64,000 bases of DNA, from assembly GCA_046347475.1 (NCBI GenBank), contig JAXMGD010000003.1, forward strand, positions 62,001 to 126,000, written 5' to 3'. A model generated the notes under the pieces. The model was not told the origin of the DNA. It saw nothing but the letters and a program-made list of their open reading frames with translations, and made no database searches. Source of the DNA: CAMCXE01 sp046347475. Lineage in GTDB: Bacteria; Pseudomonadota; Gammaproteobacteria; Pseudomonadales; Cellvibrionaceae. Below are positions 53,115-60,366 of the stretch, piece after piece. Position numbers and translations under genes: made by a program. Positions within the stretch are counted from its first letter, which is position 1; the number at the start of each line of letters is the position of its first letter.

Positions 53115-53603
53115 TTATACCTGTTCTAAGAGGTCGAGCCACCAATTAAGCGGCGTAGTGCCGTCAGTGGAATCGTAGACATTGCCGTAAAACCAGGCGC
53201 TGTGTTCATCCATAGCGCCGTTTAATAGGGCCTCGATGGCATTAAAACCCAGGCTTACGTGGATGCTGTAAATCAGCAGTCGGGGCGTTTCGGCATCCAG
53301 CTCTCCTCCGAGCTGTTCTAAGTGTGGCGTTAAGCGCTCCGCCAGGGCTTGAATATCCCCTCGGCTCACTACCCGAATGGCCAGGTTGCCACTGCGGCGC
53401 ACCAACTCAAACTGGGGTTTACCCTCCCCGGCGCCCGTGAGCTTGATGACATCGCCACTGGCTATGCCCTTGATAAACGCCGGTGAGCGCACCAGCTGGC
53501 ATTCATTGTTTTCGTTCACCTGCACCTGCAGGCGCTCCACCACCGGTGCACCTTCCGGGCCAATACCTGCGAACAATTCAATATGGGAGAGGGCTGAGGA
53601 CAT
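53115..53603 (-). CDS. DUF4265-type protein
   Basis: The 162-residue protein matches the DUF4265 pattern: an N-terminal beta domain followed by LLIYSIHVSLGFNAIEALLNG. No signal or membrane segment is present. Function is unknown. It lies immediately upstream of yaaA. The 233-bp gap to the right holds no recognised element. Confidence 0.75.
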   Translation of the reverse strand: MSSALSHIELFAGIGPEGAPVVERLQVQVNENNECQLVRSPAFIKGIASGDVIKLTGAGEGKPQFELVRRSGNLAIRVVSRGDIQALAERLTPHLEQLGGELDAETPRLLIYSIHVSLGFNAIEALLNGAMDEHSAWFYGNVYDSTDGTTPLNWWLDLLEQV

Positions 53604-53836
53604 AGGTACACCTTGATGGGGGCGGAAGTAAGGGGGCGCATTATCCTTGAATTCTGCCCATCGAGCGTAGGCCTGGCAGGCTAAAACCCTACCGGCGTGA
53701 CGTGCCAGCGAGGTAGCCTGGATGCAACGCCCGTGAAATCCAGGGGTTAACCTAAGCGCAGCGGCGAAAGTGGCATCCCGGCACGCTTTCGGGGATCATA
53801 CGGGCCGCCAATGCTGATAACCCACAGGAGCACCTC

Positions 53837-55090
53837 ATGCGCATTTTGTTGTTTCTTGTCTTAACCCTGACATTAACCGGCTGCGCCACCAACGCCGTCA
53901 CCGGCAAAAAGTCGCTTAATTTCATGTCCACCGCCGATCAAATCGCCATGGGTGAAAAAAACTACCGGCCCTATCAGCAACAACAAGGCGGCCGCTATGA
54001 AGTGGACCCGCGAGTAAACGACTATGTAAAAAACGTCGGCCTTAAACTGGCGGCGGTGAGCGACCAGCCCAACCTGCCCTACGACTTTGTGGTGCTCAAC
54101 GACGACACCCCCAACGCCTGGGCCCTGCCCGGCGGCAAAATCGCCATCAACCGAGGCCTCTTGGTACTGCTGGATGACGAGGCGCAACTGGCGGCTGTGC
54201 TGGGCCATGAAATTGTCCACGCCGCCGCCGGCCACACCGCCCAGCAACAATCCAAAGCCACCCTCTTGGGCCTCGGCGCTGCACTGCTGACGGTGGCGGT
54301 GTCCGACTCCGACTACAGCCCCTTAATCGGCGCCGGCGTAGGCCTTGGGGTGGGTATGACCGCCGCTAAATTCGGCCGCGACCAGGAGTTAGAATCCGAC
54401 CACTACGGCATCAAATACATGGCCAAAGCAGGCTACGACGTGCAGGCGGCGGTGGAATTACAGGAAAAATTCGTCGCTCTCTCCAAGGGCCAAAACAGCG
54501 GCGGCCTGGGAGCCTTATTCGCCAGCCACCCGCCCTCCCAAGAGCGCGTGGAGAAAAACCGCCAACAGCTCGCCCTCTACCCCGGTGGCCTGCGCAACAA
54601 AAGCCAATTTGAGCGCGCCATGAGCCAAGTGCGCAAAGACGCCCCCGCCTACAAACTTAACCAAGAGGCACAAAAAGCCGCAGCGGCGAAAAATTATGAT
54701 GAGGGCCTCTCCTTAGTGAACCGCGCCATAGGCCAACAGGGCCGAGAGGCGCAATTTCATATTACTAAGGGCCGGATACTCTTGGCCAAAGAGGACACCC
54801 TCAACGCCAGCAACGCCTTCCGCCGCGCCACCCAGGAGAACCCCGGCTACGTGATGGGCTTTTTGTACCACGGCATGACGGAGAAAAAACTCGGCTACAA
54901 CGACACCGCCGAGCGCAGCTTCAAACGCAGCATGGACCTACTGCCCACACCCATAGCGGCTTATTACCTGGGTGATATCAGCCGCAACAAAGGCGATAGC
55001 CCAGCGGCGCGACGCTACTTTGAATTCGCCGCCCAAGACGGTGGCGATATAGGCCAGGCGGCCAGGCGGCAATTGCAGAATCTTTATTAA
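53837..55090 (+). CDS. M48 metalloprotease lipoprotein with TPR-like C-terminus (BepA-like)
   Basis: The 417-residue protein starts with a lipoprotein signal ending LTLTGC (Cys16). The zinc motif is HEIVH (124-128), and the third ligand is Glu184 in ELESD (184-188). The C-terminal ~150 residues look like tetratricopeptide repeats (EGLSLVNRAIGQQ, NASNAFRRATQENPGYVMG). This architecture is that of BepA/YfgC-like outer-membrane-assembly proteases, although the N-terminal lipidation differs from the E. coli protein. A REP-type hairpin follows and may terminate transcription. Confidence 0.88.
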   Translation: MRILLFLVLTLTLTGCATNAVTGKKSLNFMSTADQIAMGEKNYRPYQQQQGGRYEVDPRVNDYVKNVGLKLAAVSDQPNLPYDFVVLNDDTPNAWALPGGKIAINRGLLVLLDDEAQLAAVLGHEIVHAAAGHTAQQQSKATLLGLGAALLTVAVSDSDYSPLIGAGVGLGVGMTAAKFGRDQELESDHYGIKYMAKAGYDVQAAVELQEKFVALSKGQNSGGLGALFASHPPSQERVEKNRQQLALYPGGLRNKSQFERAMSQVRKDAPAYKLNQEAQKAAAAKNYDEGLSLVNRAIGQQGREAQFHITKGRILLAKEDTLNASNAFRRATQENPGYVMGFLYHGMTEKKLGYNDTAERSFKRSMDLLPTPIAAYYLGDISRNKGDSPAARRYFEFAAQDGGDIGQAARRQLQNLY

Positions 55091-55131
55091 ATTTCTTGGC
55101 GGTTTGCGCGCAAAACGAAGCGAAAAAAACT

Positions 55132-55161
55132 GTAGGGGCGGCCCTTGTGGCCGCCTTTTTT
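55132..55161 (+). terminator. REP-like hairpin serving as terminator after the M48 gene
   Basis: GGCGGCC (55137-55143) and GGCCGCC (55149-55155) form a stem followed by TTTTTT. GTAGGGGC..CTTGTGG is the core of a REP family also seen at 59603-59697. Confidence 0.7.
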
Positions 55162-55182
55162 ATTTTTGAAGGATTCGTAGTG

Positions 55183-55263
55183 CGTAGGGCAATGAGATGA
55201 ACTCCCCCTCTCATTGCCCTACGGATTTTTTCGTATTTACTTGATCCGCCTTGCGCGTTCGTT
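55183..55263. repeat. Palindromic repeat plus right end of the REP unit
   Basis: CGTAGGGCAATGAGA (55183-55197) pairs perfectly with TCTCATTGCCCTACG (55209-55223). The following CGGATTTTTTCG..TTGATCCGCCTTGCGCG matches the right-hand end of the three REP units at 56225, 57253 and 58030. Confidence 0.65.
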
Positions 55264-55363
55264 ATGGTGAAAGATGCTCAAACTAGCTTGAGCATAGAGA
55301 CATTGCGGTCCCAGGGGAATTTATTAAGCCGGAGTTTAAAAATTTAACGAGGGGAAATTAAAT

Positions 55364-55747
55364 TTGATTAAGCTGAAATATTCAATATGGAAAATGCTAT
55401 TATTTTTTTCCGCGATTTTAGTTATATATGCACTCTGGCCAAGACCCTATGTTGTAGATTCACGCCCTATTTGGGTGCGGATCTCCAACTGCCAGCAGAT
55501 CAAACTATTTCGGGCACTCGCTTTCAGATTTAAAAGTGAACCATTGTTCCAAACTGAAACTGAGCTGATCAATTTTATAGGAACTATAAACTCCACAATT
55601 GAAGAAAAATGTGGAAAAGGCTTCACTCTCGAAGGAGGGACATACCGCAATGCTAGGGGGGAAAAATTGGTTCCGGATATGGGTGTCGATTTTTTTCCCT
55701 GTGCGCAGAAAGGAGAGCCCCAAACTTATACGAGACGGAAGCGTTAG
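55364..55747 (+). CDS. Hypothetical membrane-anchored protein, probably frameshifted
   Basis: TTG 55364 has GAGGGG eleven bases upstream. The 127-residue frame has one membrane segment (MLLFFSAILVIYALW) and a soluble part with KCGKGFTLEGGTYRNARGE. It ends RRKR. Directly after the CCCCAAA run near 55720, the neighbouring frame reads LYETEALEDRYLLFKKDKF, then IADEQCPTF and a TAG at 55810-55812. That looks like the true C-terminus after a one-base loss. No family is recognised. Its base composition differs from the housekeeping genes. Confidence 0.55.
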   Translation: MIKLKYSIWKMLLFFSAILVIYALWPRPYVVDSRPIWVRISNCQQIKLFRALAFRFKSEPLFQTETELINFIGTINSTIEEKCGKGFTLEGGTYRNARGEKLVPDMGVDFFPCAQKGEPQTYTRRKR

Positions 55748-55814
55748 AGGATCGCTACCTATTATTTAAAAAGGATAAGTTTATCGCGGATGAACAGTGC
55801 CCAACCTTTTAGAC

Positions 55815-56225
55815 CAAGGGGTCAGAGACCTTGAAATTTGACGTTTAAACTCAAAGAATTTTTAAAAAGGGTAAATTATGGCCTGGAGACCAAGGTTATA
55901 CACAGAAGGCTGCGCTCAGCATATTGGGCAACGAGACAAATATCGGTCGGTGTTTTTTTGATACCGCAGATTATGCTTTTTATTGCCAAAAACTAAAGGA
56001 TGCAGCGGAGAGAAACAATGTCCAGGTGCATGCTTTTGTGTTAATGACCAACCACGTGCATTTATTAGTGCTCAGGGTGGATTCGAAGCGTGGAGACAAT
56101 CCACTCAATCGAAGCCAGAGAATCACAGTTTGAAAATCGCACGCGGGTATTTAATTGGTGGATTGCTTCGCGAATCCACCCTACGGATTGTCTTCGGAAT
56201 CAAATTGATCCGCCTTACGCGTAAG
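55815..56225 (+). mobile_element. RAYT-fragment plus REP unit, copy 1
   Basis: A leader (AAGGGGTCAGAGACCTTG, typical upstream of REP-associated transposase genes) is followed by a truncated Y1-type transposase fragment (55878-56074). A REP unit (56075-56225) with GGGTGGATT..AATCCACC stems and the end CCGCCTTACGCGT follows. An equivalent ~410-bp unit is repeated at 56844-57253. The remaining stretch 56226-56447 holds a short open frame (56251-56358, unrecognised) and nothing else. Confidence 0.75.
55878..56074 (+). pseudogene. 5' fragment of a REP-associated tyrosine transposase (frameshifted)
   Basis: The N-terminus reads RPRLYTEGCAQHI, and after a two-base deletion near 55945 the frame continues FFDTADYAFYCQKLKDAAER, NNVQVHAFVLMTNHVHLLV. 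The HUH motif (HVH) is present; the catalytic tyrosine region is missing because the fragment ends at a REP unit. Family members are about 150-250 residues. Confidence 0.8.
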
Positions 56226-56447
56226 ACACCTGGGGGGCGCAGGGGATGGTATCAGCATGGTGCCAATGGAGCGATTCTTGAATCGTGTTAAATACCGGGC
56301 GATGGAAATAGAGCTTGATGCGGGGAAATCGGTTCGGGCGACAATACGTCTAGAGTAACCGCCGTTTATTTAGATACCTAAAAGATTAGTTGTTGAAGCC
56401 TGGATGGATGGGGAATATGAGAAATTTAAGTATGAAAAATAGAGAGA

Positions 56448-56804
56448 ATGTATATGAAGACCGAAGATGCTTATAAATTTATCGCGGAAGAGGGCTTGGA
56501 ATCTATCGGAGCTTTACTGTGGGAGTCAATTGCAATTGAGACTATTGTCTACAATCGTAGCACGCGATCAATATATTGGGCCGTCACAGGGGACGAGCGT
56601 GTAAGAACGTCAGTAGCTCCATCTGATGCGGCGTCGAGCAGAGCCTTTGAGGCTGCTCTCTTTTTGAGGGATGATTTGTTAAAAACAACTGGTCATCTTT
56701 GCTACGGTTTTACCTTTACTTTATTTAAAGATGGCCAATTTGATATTCAATACCGCTACGATAATCCGTATAAAGATATTGAGGAGCAAATGGCAGCGGA
56801 GTAG
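56448..56804 (+). CDS. Hypothetical protein, possibly YezG/DUF600-type immunity-like
   Basis: The 118-residue protein has no signal peptide. The C-terminal pattern FTLFKDGQFDIQYRYDNP, and LRDDLLKTTGHLCYGFTF before it, resemble DUF600/YezG-like immunity proteins of polymorphic toxin systems. The match is by eye and weak. No toxin gene is nearby. ATG 56448 or 56454 are possible starts. It sits between the two RAYT-REP units and is a likely accessory gene. Confidence 0.55.
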   Translation: MYMKTEDAYKFIAEEGLESIGALLWESIAIETIVYNRSTRSIYWAVTGDERVRTSVAPSDAASSRAFEAALFLRDDLLKTTGHLCYGFTFTLFKDGQFDIQYRYDNPYKDIEEQMAAE

Positions 56805-56843
56805 AAAAATAAAGGTAACACCTAATGCAATCAAGGGGTAAAT

Positions 56844-57253
56844 CAAGGGGTCAGAGACCTTGAAATTTCGACGCATAAAGACAAGGAATTTTTAAAAAGG
56901 AGAATTATGGCCAGGATGCCAAGGTTATACATAGAAGGCTGCGCTCAGCATATTGTGCAACGAGGCAATAATCGGTCGGTATGATTTTTTGATACCGTAG
57001 ATTATGCTTTTTATTGCCAAAAACTAAAGGATGCAGCGGAGAGAAACAATGTCCAGGTGCATGCTTTTGTGTTAATGACCAACCACGTGCATTTATTAGT
57101 GCTCAGGGTGGATTCGAAGCGTGGAGACAATCCACCAAATCGAAGGCAGGGTTTCAAAGTTTGAGAATTGCTTGCGGGTATTTAAATGGTGGATGGCTTC
57201 GCGAATCCACCCTACGGATTTTCTTCGGAGTCAAATTGACCGGTCTTACACGT
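56844..57253 (+). mobile_element. RAYT-fragment plus REP unit, copy 2
   Basis: It has the same order as copy 1: leader (56844 on), transposase fragment (56907-57105) and REP unit (57106-57253). The transposase-to-REP junction is identical in both copies (CTCAGGGTGGATTCGAAGC), so the truncated unit itself was duplicated. Confidence 0.75.
56907..57105 (+). pseudogene. 5' fragment of a REP-associated tyrosine transposase (nonsense mutation)
   Basis: The frame begins ATG GCC AGG and reads RLYIEGCAQHIVQRGNNRSV. It hits TGA where Cys stands in the consensus, then continues in frame FFDTVDYAFYCQKLKDA up to HVHLLVL. The fragment is truncated by the REP unit. Confidence 0.8.
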
Positions 57254-57297
57254 TATTCAATAACAATAGGTGAAACGGAAATGTCGACCGGGTTGCT

Positions 57298-57834
57298 TTA
57301 AGCCGAGCCAGCTAACGCCAATAATTTTCTAGCCTCGCCAGGAGAAGTAACTCTTATAAATTTAATGTGAGGATAGCTGTTTTCTTCGAAAATGCGCCTA
57401 TACCTTATCCGATTGCTTTTGTGATGCGTGAGCATCCATAACACAATTGAGTCTTTTGATAGAAAAATTTTACTAAATGATTCCTTATTTCCGGTTCCCG
57501 GCCAAAGCTCCTGCTTCGCAATTGCTCTTCTTATTGAGCGAAACAAGACTTGATAGAGCGTCCTGAGAAAACCATAGTCTAACCAAATGACCGTATCAAC
57601 ATGTTTCCATTTTAAAGACTGAGTTCGACTGTAGTTCCCATCTAACACCCAGGACTCAGTAGATAACACCTTTTCAAGATCAGAAAAAAACGTGTCGTCA
57701 TCGGGCTCTCCCCAATTTGGCTTCCAATAAACGGCATCCATTTCGATATATGGGAAGCCTAGCGCATTCGCGAGTTCTCGACTGAAAGTAGACTTGCCGC
57801 TACCACTTGTGCCAATTACATTTATTCTTTTCAT
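57298..57834 (-). CDS. P-loop kinase-like protein (adenylate-kinase/FlaR type)
   Basis: The 178-residue protein begins with a Walker A motif GTSGSGKSTFS (residues 8-18). It continues FPYIEMDAVYWKPNWG, SWVLDGNYS and IWLDYGFLRTLYQVLFRSIRR. This is the pattern of small nucleotide kinase-like 'FlaR/adenylate kinase' ATPases of uncertain substrate. It has no signal peptide. Half of an attC-like 7-mer (GTTAGCA on minus, 57863-57869) lies 28 bp upstream, consistent with a cassette gene. REP units flank it on both sides. Confidence 0.75.
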   Translation of the reverse strand: MKRINVIGTSGSGKSTFSRELANALGFPYIEMDAVYWKPNWGEPDDDTFFSDLEKVLSTESWVLDGNYSRTQSLKWKHVDTVIWLDYGFLRTLYQVLFRSIRRAIAKQELWPGTGNKESFSKIFLSKDSIVLWMLTHHKSNRIRYRRIFEENSYPHIKFIRVTSPGEARKLLALAGSA

Positions 57835-57881
57835 TTCCGAAAACTCAATTCAACCACCAAGGTGCTAACGCCGAGGGCACA

Positions 57882-58030
57882 GGGTGGATTTGGAGCGTAG
57901 CGACAATCCACCAAACGAACCCAGAGGCTCACAGTTTGAAAATAGCTCGCGGGCATTTAATTGGTGGATTGCTTCGCGAATCCACCCTACGGATTTTCTT
58001 CGAAATTAAATCGATCCGCCTTACGAGTTC
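57882..58030 (+). repeat. REP unit, copy 3
   Basis: It has GGGTGGATT and AATCCACC stems at the left, GGTGGATTGCTTCGCG and AATCCACCCTACGG at the right, and the end CGATCCGCCTTACGAG. No transposase fragment is attached. Its right end cuts the cupin fragment, and its left end lies just beyond an attC-like half site. Confidence 0.75.
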
Positions 58031-58155
58031 AACCCGAAAAAAAATCCGAGTTTTCTTTTGCTTCGGCCAGCGACAACAGAATCAAATGGAGCGGGATAAA
58101 TAGTTTCCCCCTTTTTAGCCGGAAGAGACTCAGCTTGTATTGGTTTTACAGTCAT
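58021..58155 (-). pseudogene. N-terminal fragment of a cupin gene, truncated by REP copy 3
   Basis: ATG 58155 has AGGAG about ten bases upstream. The 44 codons read up to YPAPFDSVVAGRSKRKLG, FFFGLNS and stop in the REP end. 'PxPFxxxVAGRxKRxLGDxFGLxxFGVN' is the start of a common cupin family in which the barrel follows. The barrel is absent. Confidence 0.7.
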
Positions 58156-58174
58156 TATAGATGACTCCTTTTTT

Positions 58175-58253
58175 ACCTAACGGCCGTCATAAGGCGCCCG
58201 ACGCAAGGAGCGTCGGGCGACCAAAGGGAGCGTATTTGATGGCATTGTTAGAG
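58175..58253 (-). other. Probable integron attC recombination site
   Basis: In minus orientation the site starts CTCTAAC at the HEAT gene stop and ends GTTAGGT (complement ACCTAAC, 58175-58181), which fits the GTTRRRY consensus. Between them are TGATGGC against GCCGTCA and the perfect inner stem CGCCCGACGC against GCGTCGGGCG (58195-58219). A cupin start codon with a ribosome-binding site follows the GTTAGGT after 19 bases, the layout of integron cassettes. No integrase is visible in the window. Confidence 0.6.
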
Positions 58254-58748
58254 ATATCCGGCACGGTACGCTTCCTCAATTTTTGGATGTGTATTAAGCT
58301 CAGACCTCGAAAGCATGCTTCGCAACGCGTTTGCAATTACCCAGCGGTGCGATTGTTTTGATTCATGTTCCAGCTCATGGAGCAATTGTTCGGAAGCGAT
58401 ACTCTTGGCACTTTTCTCGGTAAGTGCGCGAATAATTCCTTCTCGAATTCTTGGGTGATGAGATAGCTTTAAGTGCTCCACCAGCAACGGGTATGCAATT
58501 TCGTACGAACCATAGAATTTCCTTACAAGGATTGGGTGCGGTGCATTGTTTACTAAATCCCAAACGGAATCGACCGGTAATCCGAGTTCATTTAGCTTGG
58601 CGACAAGCTCTGATTCGTCATTTCTACAAGCATCACTCAAAGCATCGATTTCAGCTTCCTTTATGGCCCTACGAGCCAAATAATCAGGATCCGAGTTGAG
58701 CTTCGCCATTAAATCTGCCGCCGTCATATTTTCTTTTCGCTTTGGCAT
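58248..58748 (-). CDS. HEAT-repeat-like protein
   Basis: The 166-residue protein is helical. It contains YPLLVEHLKLSHHPRIREGIIRALTEK, which looks like two HEAT-type helices, and an N-terminal MTAADLMAKLNSDPDYLARRAIKEAE region. Similar proteins occur in genomic islands and cassettes. AGGGGT precedes the ATG by five bases. The TAA stop lies within the attC-like site. Function unknown. Confidence 0.75.
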   Translation of the reverse strand: MPKRKENMTAADLMAKLNSDPDYLARRAIKEAEIDALSDACRNDESELVAKLNELGLPVDSVWDLVNNAPHPILVRKFYGSYEIAYPLLVEHLKLSHHPRIREGIIRALTEKSAKSIASEQLLHELEHESKQSHRWVIANALRSMLSRSELNTHPKIEEAYRAGYL

Positions 58749-59292
58749 GATTTACCCCTAATAGTTTTATTAAACCGTGACCGCCGTCTATCACAATTTT
58801 TCTTGCCGTCTATCACCCCTCCTCAAGCGTCCTCTAAATACAAATTTCTCTACATTTGAGAAGGTTGTAACCATCCGAGCAGGGTTCTTTGCGTAGCTAA
58901 TTTTAGATAACACGGGGTTGAGCCGTGTTATCAATGTTAAAGCGGCGCCGTCTATCACCATCGCAGCTGGCACTTGCCAACTCCGGGCATACCAGCTTAC
59001 CAAGGTTCAGCCTGTATAGCCCAAAGAATAGGCGGCGATCAAAGCCTTTTGCTGGCAATAATATAGACGAACCCGTGCTGCATGGGCATATGCATAAAGT
59101 AGATGGGCTTGAGGTAAAACAGCCGCTTTGCTTGTGCGCTAGGTGAGCCGCAAAAACGGCGCTTTAAATCCAGTGGATCCTGTGACTGCGCGCAGGATGA
59201 AAGCTAAGTGGTTCGCTCTTATTAACCCGGCGTTTTAGTGCAGGGTTAATAAGTGTTTTTTGCAGTTTAAAACAGGTAGCGCTTAATGAGTG
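58749..59292. other. Intergenic region with short repeats
   Basis: GCCGTCTATCAC occurs three times (58783, 58805, 58947). A perfect stem GATAACACGG/CCGTGTTATC spans 58906-58932. The terminal hairpin of the mosaic repeat (TTATTAACCCGG..GGTTAATAA) occurs alone at 59219-59252. The open frame 58917-59146 is not supported as a gene. Confidence 0.6.
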
Positions 59293-59547
59293 TCAATCAA
59301 AAAAATGCGCAATCCACCGCAGCAGAGCCACAGGGGCTTCTATCAATAACTCAGCTAAATCCAGCAGCCAACTATCATCGCGCCGCTCTCCCCGGCGTTT
59401 ACTCGGCCAAATGATACAAGCCGCCACTAGGCAGCCCAGCGCCAGGAATAATTTGCCCCAGCTAAAACTCGCCACAAGGCAATTGAGGCTGAGCATTAAA
59501 AACGCCAGCCACAGCAGCGCGGCGGTTAATTCTCGCAGGAGTGTCAC
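59293..59547 (-). CDS. Small two-helix membrane protein
   Basis: GTG 59547 has GAGGA seven bases upstream. The 84-residue protein has two hydrophobic helices (about 8-30 and 33-47) and then a basic loop (KRRGERRDD). An amphipathic C-terminus (LLDLAELLIEAPVALLRWIAHF) follows. I do not recognise a family. It stands alone between repeat regions. Confidence 0.6.
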   Translation of the reverse strand: MTLLRELTAALLWLAFLMLSLNCLVASFSWGKLFLALGCLVAACIIWPSKRRGERRDDSWLLDLAELLIEAPVALLRWIAHFFD

Positions 59548-59602
59548 GCGGGTGTCCTCGTAAAGGGGTGGGTGGAGGGTAATGGTATTAGGTTAGGGTA
59601 AC

Positions 59603-59697
59603 CCGTAGGGGCAACCCTTGTGGTTGCCCAATTCTGGCACCCTCTAAGCCTGGGTATATTCACCGGTTTGGGCACCCACAAGGGGCGCCCCTACCGG
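59603..59697. repeat. Convergent REP pair
   Basis: GTAGGGGCAACCCTTGTGG (from 59605) and its partner CCACAAGGGGCGCCCCTAC (to 59694) face each other across about 50 bases. They share the core of the hairpin at 55132. The rest of 59548-60366 contains repeats and no supported gene. Confidence 0.7.
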
Positions 59698-59857
59698 TAT
59701 TACTAATCAAAAAATGGCATTGAGGCCTGGGAGAATGTCGTTGAGTTTAGCGCGGCTGCATCAGCTTAGCCCTCTCCCAAAGGCAATGTCACTGAGTTAG
59801 GGGTTTGGTGTGGTTTTGCCAGTGGTTTTTTGCGCGCCAAGAAACCCCACCCGAACC

Positions 59858-60055
59858 CTCCCCTTAAAAAGGGGAGGGAGCACAATAGTGCTGGAAATAC
59901 GCGTAATTTCTTCGTTTTAGGCTTTGTAGCCTCTCCTTGCATGTCATTGAATAAAGGATTTCAGTTTACTTTTTCGTGGATTTACCGCTGCCCCAAAACC
60001 CCCTCCCAGCTTCCCGCACATAAACCACTTCCTTGTGGTTTATGTGCGGGAAGCT
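59858..60055. repeat. Palindromic intergenic region with long perfect hairpin
   Basis: CCCTCCCCTT/AAGGGGAGGG (about 59858-59880) is a known type of dispersed repeat. At 60008-60055 a perfect 21-bp inverted repeat (AGCTTCCCGCACATAAACCA arm, six-base loop) is present. The 106-codon frame across 59830-60150 is built from these repeats and is not a gene. Confidence 0.7.
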
Positions 60056-60366
60056 TTGCTGTGCAAATTGCTCCTGCAATTTGTGGAAAGGGGGAGGAGC
60101 AGAACACCTTAAAACCACCTCAACCTAGCGAAAAAACCAACTCAACCTAGCCACGTCGGCCTGGGCGGGCCGCGCAAGGCCTACTTTGGTCGCACACCAT
60201 TAGGTAACGACGCTGCCAATGCTGACACTCATTAAGCGAATAACTGACGTTTTCGCCTTTAACCTGCCCTGTTAAACACCCTATCATCCCGCAGGCTTAA
60301 AATTTTGCCGGGGCACAGGCCCTGCGCAATTCACAAATTAAACGCGTTATGCGCCTGAGGTGTTTT

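Noticed and set aside
58917..59146. 73-codon plus-strand frame
   Set aside because: It spans repeats, is basic and low in family-like features, with no ribosome-binding site.
59830..60150. 106-codon plus-strand frame beginning MRAKKPHPNPPLKKG
   Set aside because: The translation comes from a common GC-rich dispersed repeat and a perfect hairpin, not from a gene.
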